DNA of 64,000 bases, taken from contig NC_084799.1 of assembly GCF_963169125.1 (NCBI RefSeq), positions 67,572,143 to 67,636,142 on the forward strand, in the 5' to 3' direction. Origin of the DNA: Humulus lupulus. Taxonomy: Eukaryota; Streptophyta; Magnoliopsida; Rosales; Cannabaceae. The notes beneath the pieces are model-generated. The model was not told the origin of the DNA, searched no databases, and saw only the letters and a program-made list of their open reading frames with translations. Made by a program: the position numbers and the translations under genes. Below, piece after piece: positions 10,986-21,983 of the stretch; the first letter of the stretch is position 1; each line of letters opens with the position of its first letter.

Positions 10986-13402
10986 ATGGTGAACACAAGA
11001 CACACCACTTTTGACCCTACTAACCCAGAACAGGGCAATGGAGAGCCACTGCCCACCCAAACTCTTCCTCAAAGTCCACCTGAGCGCAATCCCCATCAGA
11101 TGTCCCAGCTTGACGAGTCACAGAACTATGAAGGTGGAGCGGAGTACGAGGAGGACTACTACGAGGAAGAGGAGGAGAATGAGGGGGAATACCACGACAA
11201 AGCTGAGAATCCCGAGATCCCAGGAGTGGACCCCAACCAGGAGGATCCGGAGGTGACTAGACTGAGGCAGCAGGTCTTGGACCATGAAGCCAGAATTGCT
11301 GAACAAGCGGAGGCTTCTCGGCGGATGCAAAAGTCCCTCCAAGCCTTGCAGGCCTTCATAGCCACCCAAGGTCCGGCGACCAATCCCCCGGCTGGCTCAC
11401 CTCCTGAAGCGAAACCGCCCGCTCCGCGGGTCAGAACTGGCGTCCCTGAGGATGCGAGGCCGACACCTCGTCCAGGACAGGCCCCAGAGCAAGGCCCAGG
11501 AAACCCGGACCGAGAGAAAAAGAAAGCTGGGGAAAACACCCAGAGGAAACGTCCTCCCGTCCAAAGAGCCGGAACCCATCCCAGGCCGCTCCCTAGGAAT
11601 GAGAAGGTGCGCCCCGTCCTAGGACAGGGCCTCCTGACCAATCCGCAAGGGATGCGGCCACAGGGTACTAGGCCCCGGAATGCCCCAGGGCAAGCCGGAC
11701 GGGAGAGGTCTTTACATCCCAGCGATTCAGTGAACAAAAGTCACCGGGAGCGCCCACGTAACGACGAGCACCATTCCCTAGGCTCTGGGGATGATACGTC
11801 CTGGGTAGACCTACGCGATGGACTGAATGCTCGGAAGGAACGGGCCCGCAAAGAAAAGATCCGCCCCCGAGATGGTGACCTTAGGAACAACATCAACGAC
11901 AAGAGGAATGAGAGGGCTCCCCTAGAAGATGGCATGGCCAAGCAGCTCATGGAGGAGTTGACCGCCTTGAAAAAGGTCACGGACTGCTTGGTTCGCAAAC
12001 AGGAAGGAGCAGACACCGATTCTGATGATGAGGACAAAGAGCGATGTGTGAGGCACATTTTGGGCGCCCTGCTCCCCAAGGGATTCAAGATGCCGAGTCT
12101 AACTGCCTACACTGGGAACACTGACCCCAGGGATCATCTGTCCTGGTATAACCGACTAATGACTGTGGCCCATGTTAGTGACGACAGCAAGTGCCGCTGT
12201 TTTTTGATCACTCTAGGCAGCCCCACAGAAGAATGGTGGAAGAGACTCAAGCCAGGATCCATCCAATCCTGGTCAGGGCTACAGTTAGCGTTTCACAAAC
12301 AGTTTATGGCCACCATGAGAATGGACATGCAAATCAGTTCTCTCACCAACATTAAACAACTCCCCGCAGAGACGCTGAGAGCCTACATCCAGCATTTCAC
12401 CAAAGAGGCCTCCAAAACCAAGGTGGACGATGGGCAACACCTAGTGGTGCTGCAGTCCGGAATCCAAGCCGGGTCCCCCCTCTGGGATGATATGCAACGT
12501 AACAAGGCAGCTACCCTAGAGGAGTTCATAAGGAGGGCCCAAGGATTCATAACCTGGGAAGAGGCCCAAATTCAGGCGTTTGGATGGCAACCGACACCTC
12601 AGCCCAATGGCCAAACATTTCCGGGATATGGGGTGCAGTTTCTGGTGCAACAATATGTCGCTCTCCCACTTGCCCCAGGATCGGAGGCCGCGCCCGGGAT
12701 GACCTTCACCACGCCCACGGTGTACGGTCTTGCCTCTTCAGGATATGTTTCAGTCCAGTCCTCCCTTTTTTTCGGATATGGAGCCGCACTGGTCGGGTAC
12801 AACGCTGCCCCCATCGGAGCCCAACCGTCCCATGCAGGGGGAACTAAGGCGAGCGTAAACCCCTCCCAGGGGAAAAGATCCGGCAAGGGCCAAAACCGGT
12901 CTGAGCTAGCTGAGAAAGGTAAGAGGGGCTACGAGCCCCAGTATTCAGAGTACACCAACTTGGTGAACACCAGGGAGAACATCTTCCTAGCCACAGAAAG
13001 GCGGTTCATTACCGAAAGCCTACCCCCATGTTTAAAGGAGGAAGGAATCCAAGAAATACCAGCAAACGGTGCGCGTACCATAAGGATGTGGGCCACACGA
13101 CTGAGGAGTGCCGACAGGTCGAGGATGAGATCGAGAATTTGATAAAGTTGGGGCATCTTCACCAGTGGATCAGGATGCCCGTGGGAGTCCCGGGCTTGTC
13201 AGCAGTCCCCAGAGTATCCATGGTCCCGGGTGCACCTAGAGCATATCCCCCTCAGGGAGGATATGCAAAGGGTTTGGCAGCACAGGCCCTTCAGGGGGTC
13301 CCCGCTGTGCAAGCACCCGGACCTGGAATGCCTTATCCATCAGGGATAGCACCCCCCAAGTGGATGGCCATGTGGCCACCATCTCGGGCGGGCCTCATCT
13401 AG
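10986..13402 (+). pseudogene. gag polyprotein of the second Tat element, frameshifted
   Basis: The start codon sits in a good plant context (CAACAATGG) and begins MVNTRHTTFD. The first 600 residues are open: an acidic and proline-rich N-terminus, basic spacers, then the Retrotrans_gag capsid region (KMPSLTAYTGNTDPRDHLSW, SPTEEWWKRLKPGSIQSW, QLPAETLRAYIQHF). Near 13040-13070 the true frame shifts to the one carrying the knuckle CAYHKDVGHTTEEC, which has the CxxH...GHxTxxC spacing usual for Tat gag. It shifts again near 13370, where ISGGPHLGG follows. The frame breaks make this copy non-functional. The length to the knuckle is normal for the lineage. Confidence 0.9.
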
Positions 13403-13803
13403 GAGGTTCGTCCATGAATGATAAAAAACGCTACATTAGCGAGCTCGACCACGATCAGGAGGTGTGCGCTCTGGTCCAGTCCCCGGCTCAGCACCCGGTT
13501 CCACCTCCTCCAGGTGGAAGAATTGTTCGGGAGGAAGACAAGCTGGACCCGAGGATAGGAGATGACCGCGTCCTAGAGCCCATGGACGAGATTGAGGAGG
13601 TGTGCATTAGTGACACCGACCTGACCAGGGTAATCCAAGTCGGGAAAAATCTGCCAGCGGAGGTCCGGGCCGCCATCGTCGCCTAGGTAAAGGAGAACCA
13701 AGATGTCCTAGCCTGGTCTCATTCGGATATGACGGGGATCGACCATAACATCATCTTCCATGCCTTGAACATTGACAAGGATGCGACCCCGGTCCGACAA
13801 AAA
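13360..13803 (+). pseudogene. gag end joined to RT leader; aspartic protease missing
   Basis: The frame reads ISGGPHLGGSS and KKRYISEL, the end of gag. Within about 40 residues it is in the acidic linker that precedes reverse transcriptase (IQVGKNLPAEVRAAIVA). The protease core with its D-[ST/N]-G active site and the ILGRP motif, which the element at 63550-64000 has at this place, cannot be found. A deletion of several hundred bases is inferred. Stops at 13684-13686 and 13804-13806 interrupt the linker. Confidence 0.75.
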
Positions 13804-15450
13804 TGAAGGCCCTTGGGAACGGAGAGGGCCAAGGCCCTCAAGCTGGAGATCAAAAAGTTGTCGTCGATCAACTTCATCCGCGAAGCTATATACCCCGTAT
13901 GGCTAGCCAACCCAGTTCTGATGCCAAAGCCGAACGGGATCTGGAGGAGGTGCATAGATTTCATGGATCTCAACAAGGCTCGCCCTAAAGATTGTTTCCC
14001 GCTTCCTCAGATCGATCAGATGGTGGATGCGACGTCCGAATACGAGATCTTGAGTTTCATGGACCCCAACTCCGGCTACAATCAGATCTCTATGAATGTA
14101 GCAAATCAGGAGCATACCAGTTTCCAAACCGACAAAGGGGTATACTGCTACATCGTCATGCCTTTCGGGCTCAAAAACGTCGGAGCCACCTATCAGAGGC
14201 TCGTCAACCGAATGTTCCAGGCCCAGCTAGGGCGGAACATGGAAGTCTACATTGACGACATGCTGGTTAAATCCAAAACCTCCGGGAAACATTCTAACGA
14301 TTTGGATAAAGCCTTCGCGATCATCTGAAAGTATGGGATGAAGCTGAATCCCAAAAAATTCACTTTCGGCGTGGCTTCCGGGAAGTTCTTGAGTTTCATA
14401 GTGAGTTTCCAGGGAATAGAAGACAATCTGGACAAGATCAAGGCACTGATTGAAATACCCTCTCCCCGGAAGCATAAAGATGTCTGGAGTCTGACCGGGT
14501 GGGTGGTCCCCTTAAGCCGTTTCGTCTCAAAGGCCACGAACAAGTGCATCCCATTCTTCAATGTTCTTCAGGGAAGCCAACGTTTCAAATGGTCAGTCGA
14601 GTGTGAAGAAGCTTTTTAAAAGTTGAAAGAGCTCCTAGCCCAGGCACCGATATTGGCAAAACCGGTGGACGAGGAGTCTCTATACCTCTATTTGGCCGTG
14701 ACCGAACACGCGATTAGCGCTGCACTAGTGCGGGAGGACGAGAAAACCCAACTCCTGGTGTACTACGTGAGCAAGAGGTTATTGGGGGCAGAGTCAAGGT
14801 ATCCGTTAATTGAAAAGTTGACATTTTGTCTGCTAGTGGCGTCCCAGAAACTCTGGCCTTACTTCCAGGCCCACGCCATAAAAGTTCTGACCAACCACCC
14901 TTTGCGGCAAGTGTTGCAGAAACCCAAGTCATCAGGAAGACTCTTGAAGTGGGCTATGGAACTGAATCAATTCGATATAGCTTACGTTCCTAGAGTCTCA
15001 GTCAAGGGGCAAGCCGTAGCTGACTTCATCGTGGAATGCTTCTGGATCACCGAAGGGGACGATCCCGCAGACCCCACGGTGCCCGTGTGGAAGGTATTCA
15101 TGGATGGAGCCTCGAATGAAAATGGAGCGGGGGTCGGGAACATCCTAGTGTTGCTGCAAGGGCAGCAGTTGCAAAACTCCTTGCACTTCCACTTTAAGGC
15201 GTCGAACAACGAGGCTGAGCACAAGGCCATGCTGGCCGGGCTGCGTCTGGCCCAGGAAGCAGGGGCCACAAACTTGGAGATCTATAGCGATTCCCAGCAG
15301 GTTGTCAGGCCAGTCTCAGGAGAATACCAAACCAAAGGGGAAAAGATGGCGGCTTACGTGACTCAGACAAGAGAAATGCTGCAAACGTTCAAGAGGCACT
15401 CCATCTGTCAGATCCCCAAGCGTGGACACACTGGCGAAATTGGCCACTGA
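13804..15450 (+). pseudogene. Reverse transcriptase and two RNase H domains of the second Tat element
   Basis: The RT is recognisable from WLANPVLMPKPNG through FMDPNSGYNQI and MPFGLKNVGATYQRL to the catalytic VYIDDMLVKS, so both catalytic regions are kept. In-frame stops are at 14326-14328 (TGA) and 14617-14619 (TAA). The Ty3-type RNase H follows (YYVSKRLLGAESRYPLIEKL), then the second aRNH-type domain (VFMDGASNENGAG, ASNNEAEHKAMLAGLRLA, IYSDSQQVV) typical of the Tat lineage. The frame is lost near 15420, where the next pol segment continues in another frame. Confidence 0.9.
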
Positions 15451-16783
15451 TGCCGAGGTGGAGCCATCTGGACTGGTCCCCATCAACCATCTCCCCATCC
15501 CAAGCATTCAATTCTTCGCGATCAATGCCATTGACCACTCCACATCCTGGATGGGACCTCTTATCCACTATCTGACAACCGACGGGTTGCCAACGAACAG
15601 GGCCACAGCCAGGAAGCTTCAGTACCAGGTCCACAGATACGTTATGATGGACGAAAATCTCTACCCCAGAGGGTTATCCATGCCATACCTCAGATGCATA
15701 TCCAGGACCGAACTGAGCACAATTATGCATGAAGTGCACGGAGGCTTCTGCGGAGACCATACAGCCGGACTCAGTCTGTCCAAAAAGATCTTGCGCAAAG
15801 GATATTTCTGGCCAACCATGAAGAAAGACTGTATTGATTACATCCGCAAGTGCGAGCAATGCCAAAGGTACGCGAAGGTCCTCCGGGCCCCTCCAACAGA
15901 AATAACTCTGATGACAAGCCCATGGCCTTTCGCAGTGTGGGGAATCGATCTGGTAGGATCGATCCCAACCGGGAAGGGAGGGGTGAAGTACGCCATCGTG
16001 GCCGTCGACTACTATACCAAGCGGGCCGAAGCGAAACCCATGAGTACAATCACCTCGAAGAAGGCCCTGGATTTTGTCATCAACAACATTGTGTGTCAGT
16101 ACGGACTCCCCTACAAGATTGTATCCAACAACGGAAAGCAGTTCAACAGCACCCACTTCACGGATTTCTGTGAAAGACATGGTATCATCCAAAGCTTCTA
16201 TGCAGTCGCTAGGCCTCAAGCAAACGGGCAAGCAGAGGCCATCAACAAAATCTTGAAAGGAACATTAAAGAAAAAGCTCCAAGCCTGCAAGAGCAAGTGG
16301 CCCGAAGAGTTTCCCCGCGTGTTATGGGCCTACCGGACCACCGAAAGGACATCTACCGGGCACACTCCTTACTCCATGGTGTATAGGTGTGAAGCCATCA
16401 TCCCCATTGAAACAGCCATCCCGTCCCACAGAAGAGACACGTACGATCCCGCCCAGAACCACGCCTTACTCTAGGAATCCCTGGATCTCATCGAGGAGAT
16501 CCGGGAAGAGTCACAAGTTCAGCTGAAGATGTACCAAGGCAAGATTGCTCAGCATTTTAACTCGAAAGTAAAAGGCTGGAGGTTCGAAACCGGCGATCTG
16601 GTCCTGCAGAGAGTTTTCCCTGCAACCCAAGATCCGGGAGTAGGGGTTCTGAGCCCGAATTGGGAAGGGTCGTACAAAATCTAGCACGAAGTGTGCCCAG
16701 GAACATACCGTTTAAAATGACTCGATGACACGGAAGTCCCAAGAGCCTGGAACATGGAGCATCTCCGTAAGTATTATCAGTAG
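15422..16783 (+). pseudogene. Integrase of the second Tat element, active-site mutant
   Basis: The zinc-binding HHCC module is intact (MHEVHGGFCGDH ... KCEQCQRYA). The core begins WPFAVWGIDLVGS. The second catalytic aspartate is replaced: codon 16127-16129 is AAC, giving VSNNGKQF where the first element has VSDNG. The glutamate in GQAEAINK is kept. A TAG at 16472-16474, another near 16682 and a TGA near 16720 precede the natural end LRKYYQ at 16783. Strand transfer by this copy would not be expected. Confidence 0.92.
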
Positions 16784-16990
16784 TCGGGAGAGCGTGTTCC
16801 AGTTTTATATTTTCGTCGTAAGCAATGTACGCCTCAGGGCGATTCCTTGAATAATAAAAATGGCGTGTACAAAACTTCATAAAGAAATATTATCAGACAA
16901 TGAAAATTCCAATCTACTTCCCTAATCAAGTGACCCAAGACCAGTCTTTGCTCACTTGGGGCGTTTCTCCGGTATGAAAAAATACCATGT
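16784..16990 (+). other. Short spacer after pol
   Basis: Noncoding sequence between the pol stop and the tandem repeats. Nothing further is recognised. Confidence 0.5.
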
Positions 16991-17290
16991 TGGACCAAGG
17001 CTCAGGCCTGGTCCTGCCCCGGACAAACGCTGTCCGAGGGTATGATAAAAAGGACCAAGGCTCAGGCCTGGTCCCGCCCTGGACAAACGCTGTCTGGGGG
17101 TATGATAAAAAGGACCAAGGCTCAGGCCTGGTCTCGCCCCGGACAAACGCTGTCCAGGGGTATGATAAAAAGGACCAAGGCTCAGGCATGGTCCTGCCTC
17201 GGACAAACGCTGTCCGGGGGTATGATAAAAAGGACCAAGGCTCAGGCATGGTCTCGCCCTGGATGAATGCCGTTTGGGGGGTAAAAGTAT
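16991..17290. repeat. Five tandem copies of a 60-bp unit
   Basis: The unit begins 'ggaccaaggctcaggc' and ends in 'tatgataaaaa'. It repeats exactly every 60 bases five times with a few differences per copy, the last being most diverged. Each unit holds 'ggacaaacgctgtcc', an imperfect dyad. Because 60 is a multiple of three, ORFs stay open through the array in several frames. Those are not taken as genes. Confidence 0.95.
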
Positions 17291-17830
17291 CCAGTAGGAT
17301 GTATGGGCTAGCCCGTATCCTAACTGTCAGTCGACCATGCACTGCCCCAAACAACCGAGTACCCGTCCGCATAGCTTCCACAATAGCTCACGACTATTAG
17401 GGCGCGGGTCCCAAGCGTAAGTTGTGTAAAATTAGTATTATAAACGGCACAAGCCGTAGGAACCTAGTCTAGGTTTCAAAGTAAGCTAATCGACTAAACC
17501 CCGATGGTCCAGACCATCGGGTTTTCAAAGTTCGGGACTGGACGATATTTATCAACTCCCTAATGGCCCAGGTCGTTGGATCTTGAGCAACAGAATTAGA
17601 GTAAGTTGATAAATTAAAGTCAGGATTAATCTAGTCCAGGCCATTAGAACCGGGACCAAACACTCGGCTCATTCATGCACGGTGGTGAAACACTTAGTGA
17701 AAGCTTAGCGGGTGGAAACGGGAAAGCAATAAGCAAAAAATAAAGTGGGTAAAACACCAAAAAAAATTTCTTGGACGCATGCGTGTCCATAAAAATATTG
17801 CAAAATTATAAACAAAAAGAAGATCTGGGT
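17291..17830 (+). other. Spacer with a perfect hairpin
   Basis: Noncoding stretch between the 60-bp repeats and the antisense gene's 3' end. At 17500-17521 CCCGATGGTC and GACCATCGGG form a perfect 10-bp inverted repeat with a 2-base loop. Similar 'ggtccagacc' words recur near 17560 and 17635. Confidence 0.6.
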
Positions 17831-20800
17831 CTAGACTTCGCCAGGTCCTGATGCCTCCGGGATGGCTCCATCCGCCTCTTCATCATCCAGGGGCCCCGCG
17901 TCAGCTTTCTCCTTGGCCTCAAATTCGGCTCTCTTCGCGGCAGGGTCAAGATAGACCAGGAGGTTCATGTTCTTGTCCTGGACCCAGGCCATATAGATGG
18001 CCTCATCAAAGGTGACGCCTAGCATGTCATCCGCCTGCTCTTTTTCATGACGGGTCTCCTCGTGCGCCTTCACCTCCTTGTGAAGCAAGCCGTCCAGCTC
18101 ATGGATCCGGGCCTCCAGACCTTTGTCCTTCTCCCGGTCCTGGATGGACTGAGTCACAGCCGCCTCCTACGAAGCCTTTACTCAGAGAAGCTCCGCCTCT
18201 AGATTGGCCATCCGCTCACCAGCCTCGGCTTCTTTCCGGGACAGAGCCTCTTCAAGCTGAAACTTGACCTGGTCGAACTCCGCGCAGTCCGCTTCGGCCT
18301 GAGCAACCGCGGTGGCCAGGGATGCTTTGACCTGGGCTGTCTCCCTGGACAAGGCCTCCTTGGCGGCTTCTCTTTGATTCACGGCCGCCTCCAGCTCCAG
18401 CTGGAGCGTCCCCATCTTCATGGCAGCCTCGACCACCAGGTCGGCATTCTGGTGGAATAATAGAGCATCCTATAACAAAGCGAAGTTAGAAGAGTCCTTA
18501 CTAAGCAAGGAAAAGAAGAAAGAGAAAATGTAAAGCAAAATTACTGTGGTGGCTTGGTGGCAGATAGCTTGGGAAATGAATAGCATGTCCTGGTTGGCGA
18601 TGGTGGCATATCGCTTCATTTGGAGATTGGACATGGTGTTCCCCACTTGATCCAGCAAATCCGCCGCGAACGGGACCGTGTCCTGCCCCAGCTTGGGGCG
18701 GAAACTTGTCTCAGCAACCAGCCAATCCACGATTGGCTGAGGGGCACTAAAGGCAACCAGGCGATCGGTGAATTCAACCTGACGACAAATCGTTAGGGCC
18801 TTGTAAACCTCTTCCCTTCTTTCCCAGCCACTCTCCCAGGTCCGGGAAATGAGTTTGGACTTCTCGTCCCGCAAGACGACCTCTCCCTCCTCAGGTAAGG
18901 CTGGGCAGACGGGAAGAGTCGGTGCTGCTGGAAGGTCTTTAGAGGCAAGTTGACTCTCCCCGAATGACTCCCCAGCCGAACTAGCCCGCCTCGTCCGGGC
19001 CCTCTTGTTTCTTGGTTTTTCCACCTCCGCGCCCGAGTCTGCGGATATTTTCTCGGAGCTCTGGCTTGCCGCTGGTTCCAGCTCCAGGTTAATCACCAGG
19101 GGGTGAGCGGGAAGGTCGGGGACAGTGGCCTGGTCAACGACCGTGGTTGGGACTACGGCCAGGGCCGCCTTGCTGGGTTGAAGCTCCGGCCCTAGCGTCT
19201 CCTTGCTAGGTTGAAGCTCTGGCCCTGGCGTCTCCTTAGATGCTTTCTTGGCAGCCTTCCTAGCCACGACCCTCGCCTTGGCAGCCCGGGTCTCAAGGAG
19301 CTGCTTCATCTTGTCCATGGAGTTGGACATATCGAAGTCTTCTGAAATAAACACAAATAAAAAAGAGCCAGTACAATTGACAAGCAAACAAGGAAGTCAA
19401 GACTAAGAGTGACCCGGGACATACCCTTATTTAGGCCATGGACCTGACTCAATTCATCTAATGCGAAAGAGTAGACTCGGTCCCCCATGTCATCCGGGTG
19501 TAGAAAGTTCCCGTATTGGAGAAACCCGGGCAAGTATATGAGGACTTCTTACCCAACGGGAATGGGAGACGAAGGTCTCATTTCCTCGTCAGCCCCTAAC
19601 ACGGGGCCTCGGTGTGCTAGCCCTTATCCCTAGCTAAGTCTCCAACTTGGGGAGCAAAAGTCAAAATCATAGGTGAGTTACCTCGCCCTAATGTGCTAGC
19701 CCCGGGGGTCCCCGTATTTGGCTGTCCCTCGTCGAAGAGGGCTTCCAGCTCCTCGGAGGTGGCTGCCTCCCTCGGCTGAGCTTGGTCCCTCTTTCTCTTG
19801 GCTGCGTCCGCCAGCATTGCTTCCTCTACGGCCCTGATGTGTTCTAGGTCCAGCTCCTCCCTCAGCGCGGGGTCTTTCTCGCATTGTATCCCCCAGAGGC
19901 TTGGGGCATGGATCGTTTGGTGGGCCGCAAGCATTCCGATCACTCGAAGGTTGTCAGTGTTGACATAGCCCCCCACGTCCAAATCCTCTGCGCTTAGCTC
20001 AGAGTAAAGCTTCTTCCGATCCAGGATGAACTGGGTGAGGGGAGTCTGGGCAAAGGGTCCTGCCACCGAGGATGATGTGGTGAGAATAAAAGAGAGGAAG
20101 GAAAGAGGACAAAGATTAAAAAAAAGGGATGGGAAATCACTTACCCACTCGCTGGAAGTCCAACATCAGTGTGGGGTTCTTCTTTATGAGAAACCTGGAC
20201 GTCATGAACCAGTAGTGTCGGATGTCCGGGGGATGCTTCTAGGCGCTAGTAGGAGCAGGGTAGTTTCCCCACGGTTTGAGCCTGTAAACTCCGTCTAGGG
20301 TCTTGTCTTTGACGTTGACCTGCGACTCCATCTTGTAGAAGTACAAGATTTCTGCAGGAGTCGGCTCCGGGATTTCCCTCGCGAAGCAAAAGATGCGCTA
20401 GCCCGCAAGAAATCGATATGCTTGGGGCAGAAGCTGGAAGGGCGCAATCCCCGTGAATGTCAGGAACCGCATGAAGTAATCATGAAGCGGGAACGTAGCC
20501 CCCGCACTGATGTGGCCTACGCTCCAGGCCCCCGAACCCATTCACGGAGGTGTGGGCCCTCTCCTCTTTCATGGCCAGGCGGTTGTGGAACAGTCCTGGA
20601 GTCGACTCCACACCCAAGTGCTTCTCTGAGACGTATAGCATCCGGTAGTTCCGGAACAATTTCGGCACCACATCCATCTCCCACCTGTTGCCTTTAGGGG
20701 TCCTAGACTCGAGAAGAGTGACAGGGGCCTTGTTAAATTCCTCCTCCGAATGAAGGGTGACGCCCGATGTCAAGGTTGGTGATCAGGGAGCAAAACAGAG

Positions 20801-21364
20801 AAACAAACCAAGCAGTCAGTACCAAAACCCAAGAAAGTTGGTTAAGGTACGGGGGCTCTCCTATGAACTGCTTGGAGGAGTCCCCTCCGGATCAGGTCCG
20901 GGATCTCCAGGGATCCGCAAGATCCTAATCAGGAATGAAAAATAGGCTACACTACTAAGCCGGCCCATCGCAGCTTGTCCGGGAATCACCCTGTCCCGAA
21001 AAGGGCCCAGAGCGCCCCGGCCCAGGCCGTCTCTCCCTAACACTAATTCTAAACACAAGCAAGGTCTAGCAGCCTAAGCAGATAAGCAAAATGACAGAAA
21101 ATCTGCGTTTGTGTGCATATAAAGGTGCAAAGGCGAAAGGCAGGGAAACTTACTGTAATTTGCTAGTCGTAAAAAACGGTGGTCGTCTGGTGGCAAGGAC
21201 GGCAGAATCTTAGTCTTGATCTAGTGGAGACGATTCAGCAACTCGTCAAGAGGGCAGGCTAATGGTGTCTGCTCGAGCAAGGGTGCAGATATCGGAACCG
21301 TTGGAAAAAGGCGACGACGCAGGCGGAGCAGACGGTGGAAGATATCGTCGGCAAGCTTGGTCAT
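17831..21364 (-). pseudogene. Antisense spliced gene of the second Tat element (Transposase_28-like, coiled coil)
   Basis: A minus-strand gene inside the plus-strand element. Exon 1 starts at ATG 21364 (MTKLADDIFH) and ends at a GTAAGT donor after 21154, with one in-frame TAG. A central exon ending at a GTAAGT donor near 20145 holds FPLHDYFMRFLTFTGIAPFQ, a block shared with the antisense gene at 1836-5281 and resembling the plant Transposase_28 'putative gypsy type transposon' domain. Further segments are at about 20066-19620, 19533-19420 and 19345-18480 (Lys/Ala-rich, then PIVDWLVAETSF), and a coiled coil at about 18460-17831 with EAIYMAWVQD near the end. The role is unknown. Two or more stops suggest decay. 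Confidence 0.72.
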
Positions 21365-21430
21365 AAAAAAATCCTCTGAATTCTTTAACTGGCTCGAGAG
21401 TGTAAAGGTTTCAAATGAAAGCTTGGGGGA

Positions 21431-21438
21431 TATTTATA
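21431..21438 (-). promoter_or_regulatory. TATA box of the antisense gene
   Basis: On the minus strand this is TATAAATA in CTTATAAATATCCCCC, 67 bases upstream of the ATG at 21364. Confidence 0.6.
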
Positions 21439-21970
21439 AGGGCCCAAGTGCTGATCTTTGATCTAACAGTTGGGATCGGTCCCCCCATCGGATGGTCCAA
21501 GATCGTGTAGGGGCATTAATGGATCCACTCGAGTGCTGGGCCACTCCGATCCGCGCCACTCTGATCTGTGCCACTGCGATCCGACGTCCCAGAAAGATAG
21601 GCCCTTCAAAGGTCACCCCATCCTACAGTCCTCCTTGTTGCAGAAGTAATAATGGAAAGCAACAGTGCGGATGGGACGCTTCGTGATCCGCGTTGACATT
21701 GTGGCCCTAGCCTAGCGACCCTTGAGGTGGTTGTTGACCTTTCAAGATCAAGTGTCATTGATGCAATGGTTGCTAGGAGACATGTGCACCCCTCGTCATG
21801 AACCGGGGCGTTGGTAAATGAACCCAAACCCTGGTAAATGATTCGAGCTCCACAGTCGTCCAGCACACGGGGCCCATGCCGCGGACCAGTTGCTCCAAGA
21901 AGGAACTGGGAAGAATACCGAAAGGATCCGGGACTGAGACAAGCCTCCACCGCGTAGGCCCAGATGAAGG
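21439..21970 (+). other. Antisense-gene upstream region before the 3' LTR
   Basis: No coding evidence. Two 'ggtaaatg' words at 21813 and 21833 keep the 20-bp spacing seen in the LTRs. The series 'actccgatccgcgccactctgatctgtgccactgcgatc' at 21541-21580 is a short imperfect tandem repeat. Confidence 0.5.
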
Positions 21971-21983
21971 CTTAGGGGGTAAA
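21971..21983 (+). other. Polypurine tract
   Basis: The purine-rich run CTTAGGGGGTAAA directly precedes the TGTTATCC start of the 3' LTR. Confidence 0.7.

Noticed and set aside
11159..11737. 192-codon minus-strand ORF opposite gag
   Set aside because: It is the complement of a GC-rich gag coding region, with no independent motif or promoter.
16926..17400. ORFs of 74-151 codons on both strands with repetitive proteins
   Set aside because: They are open only because the 60-bp tandem unit is a multiple of three without stops.
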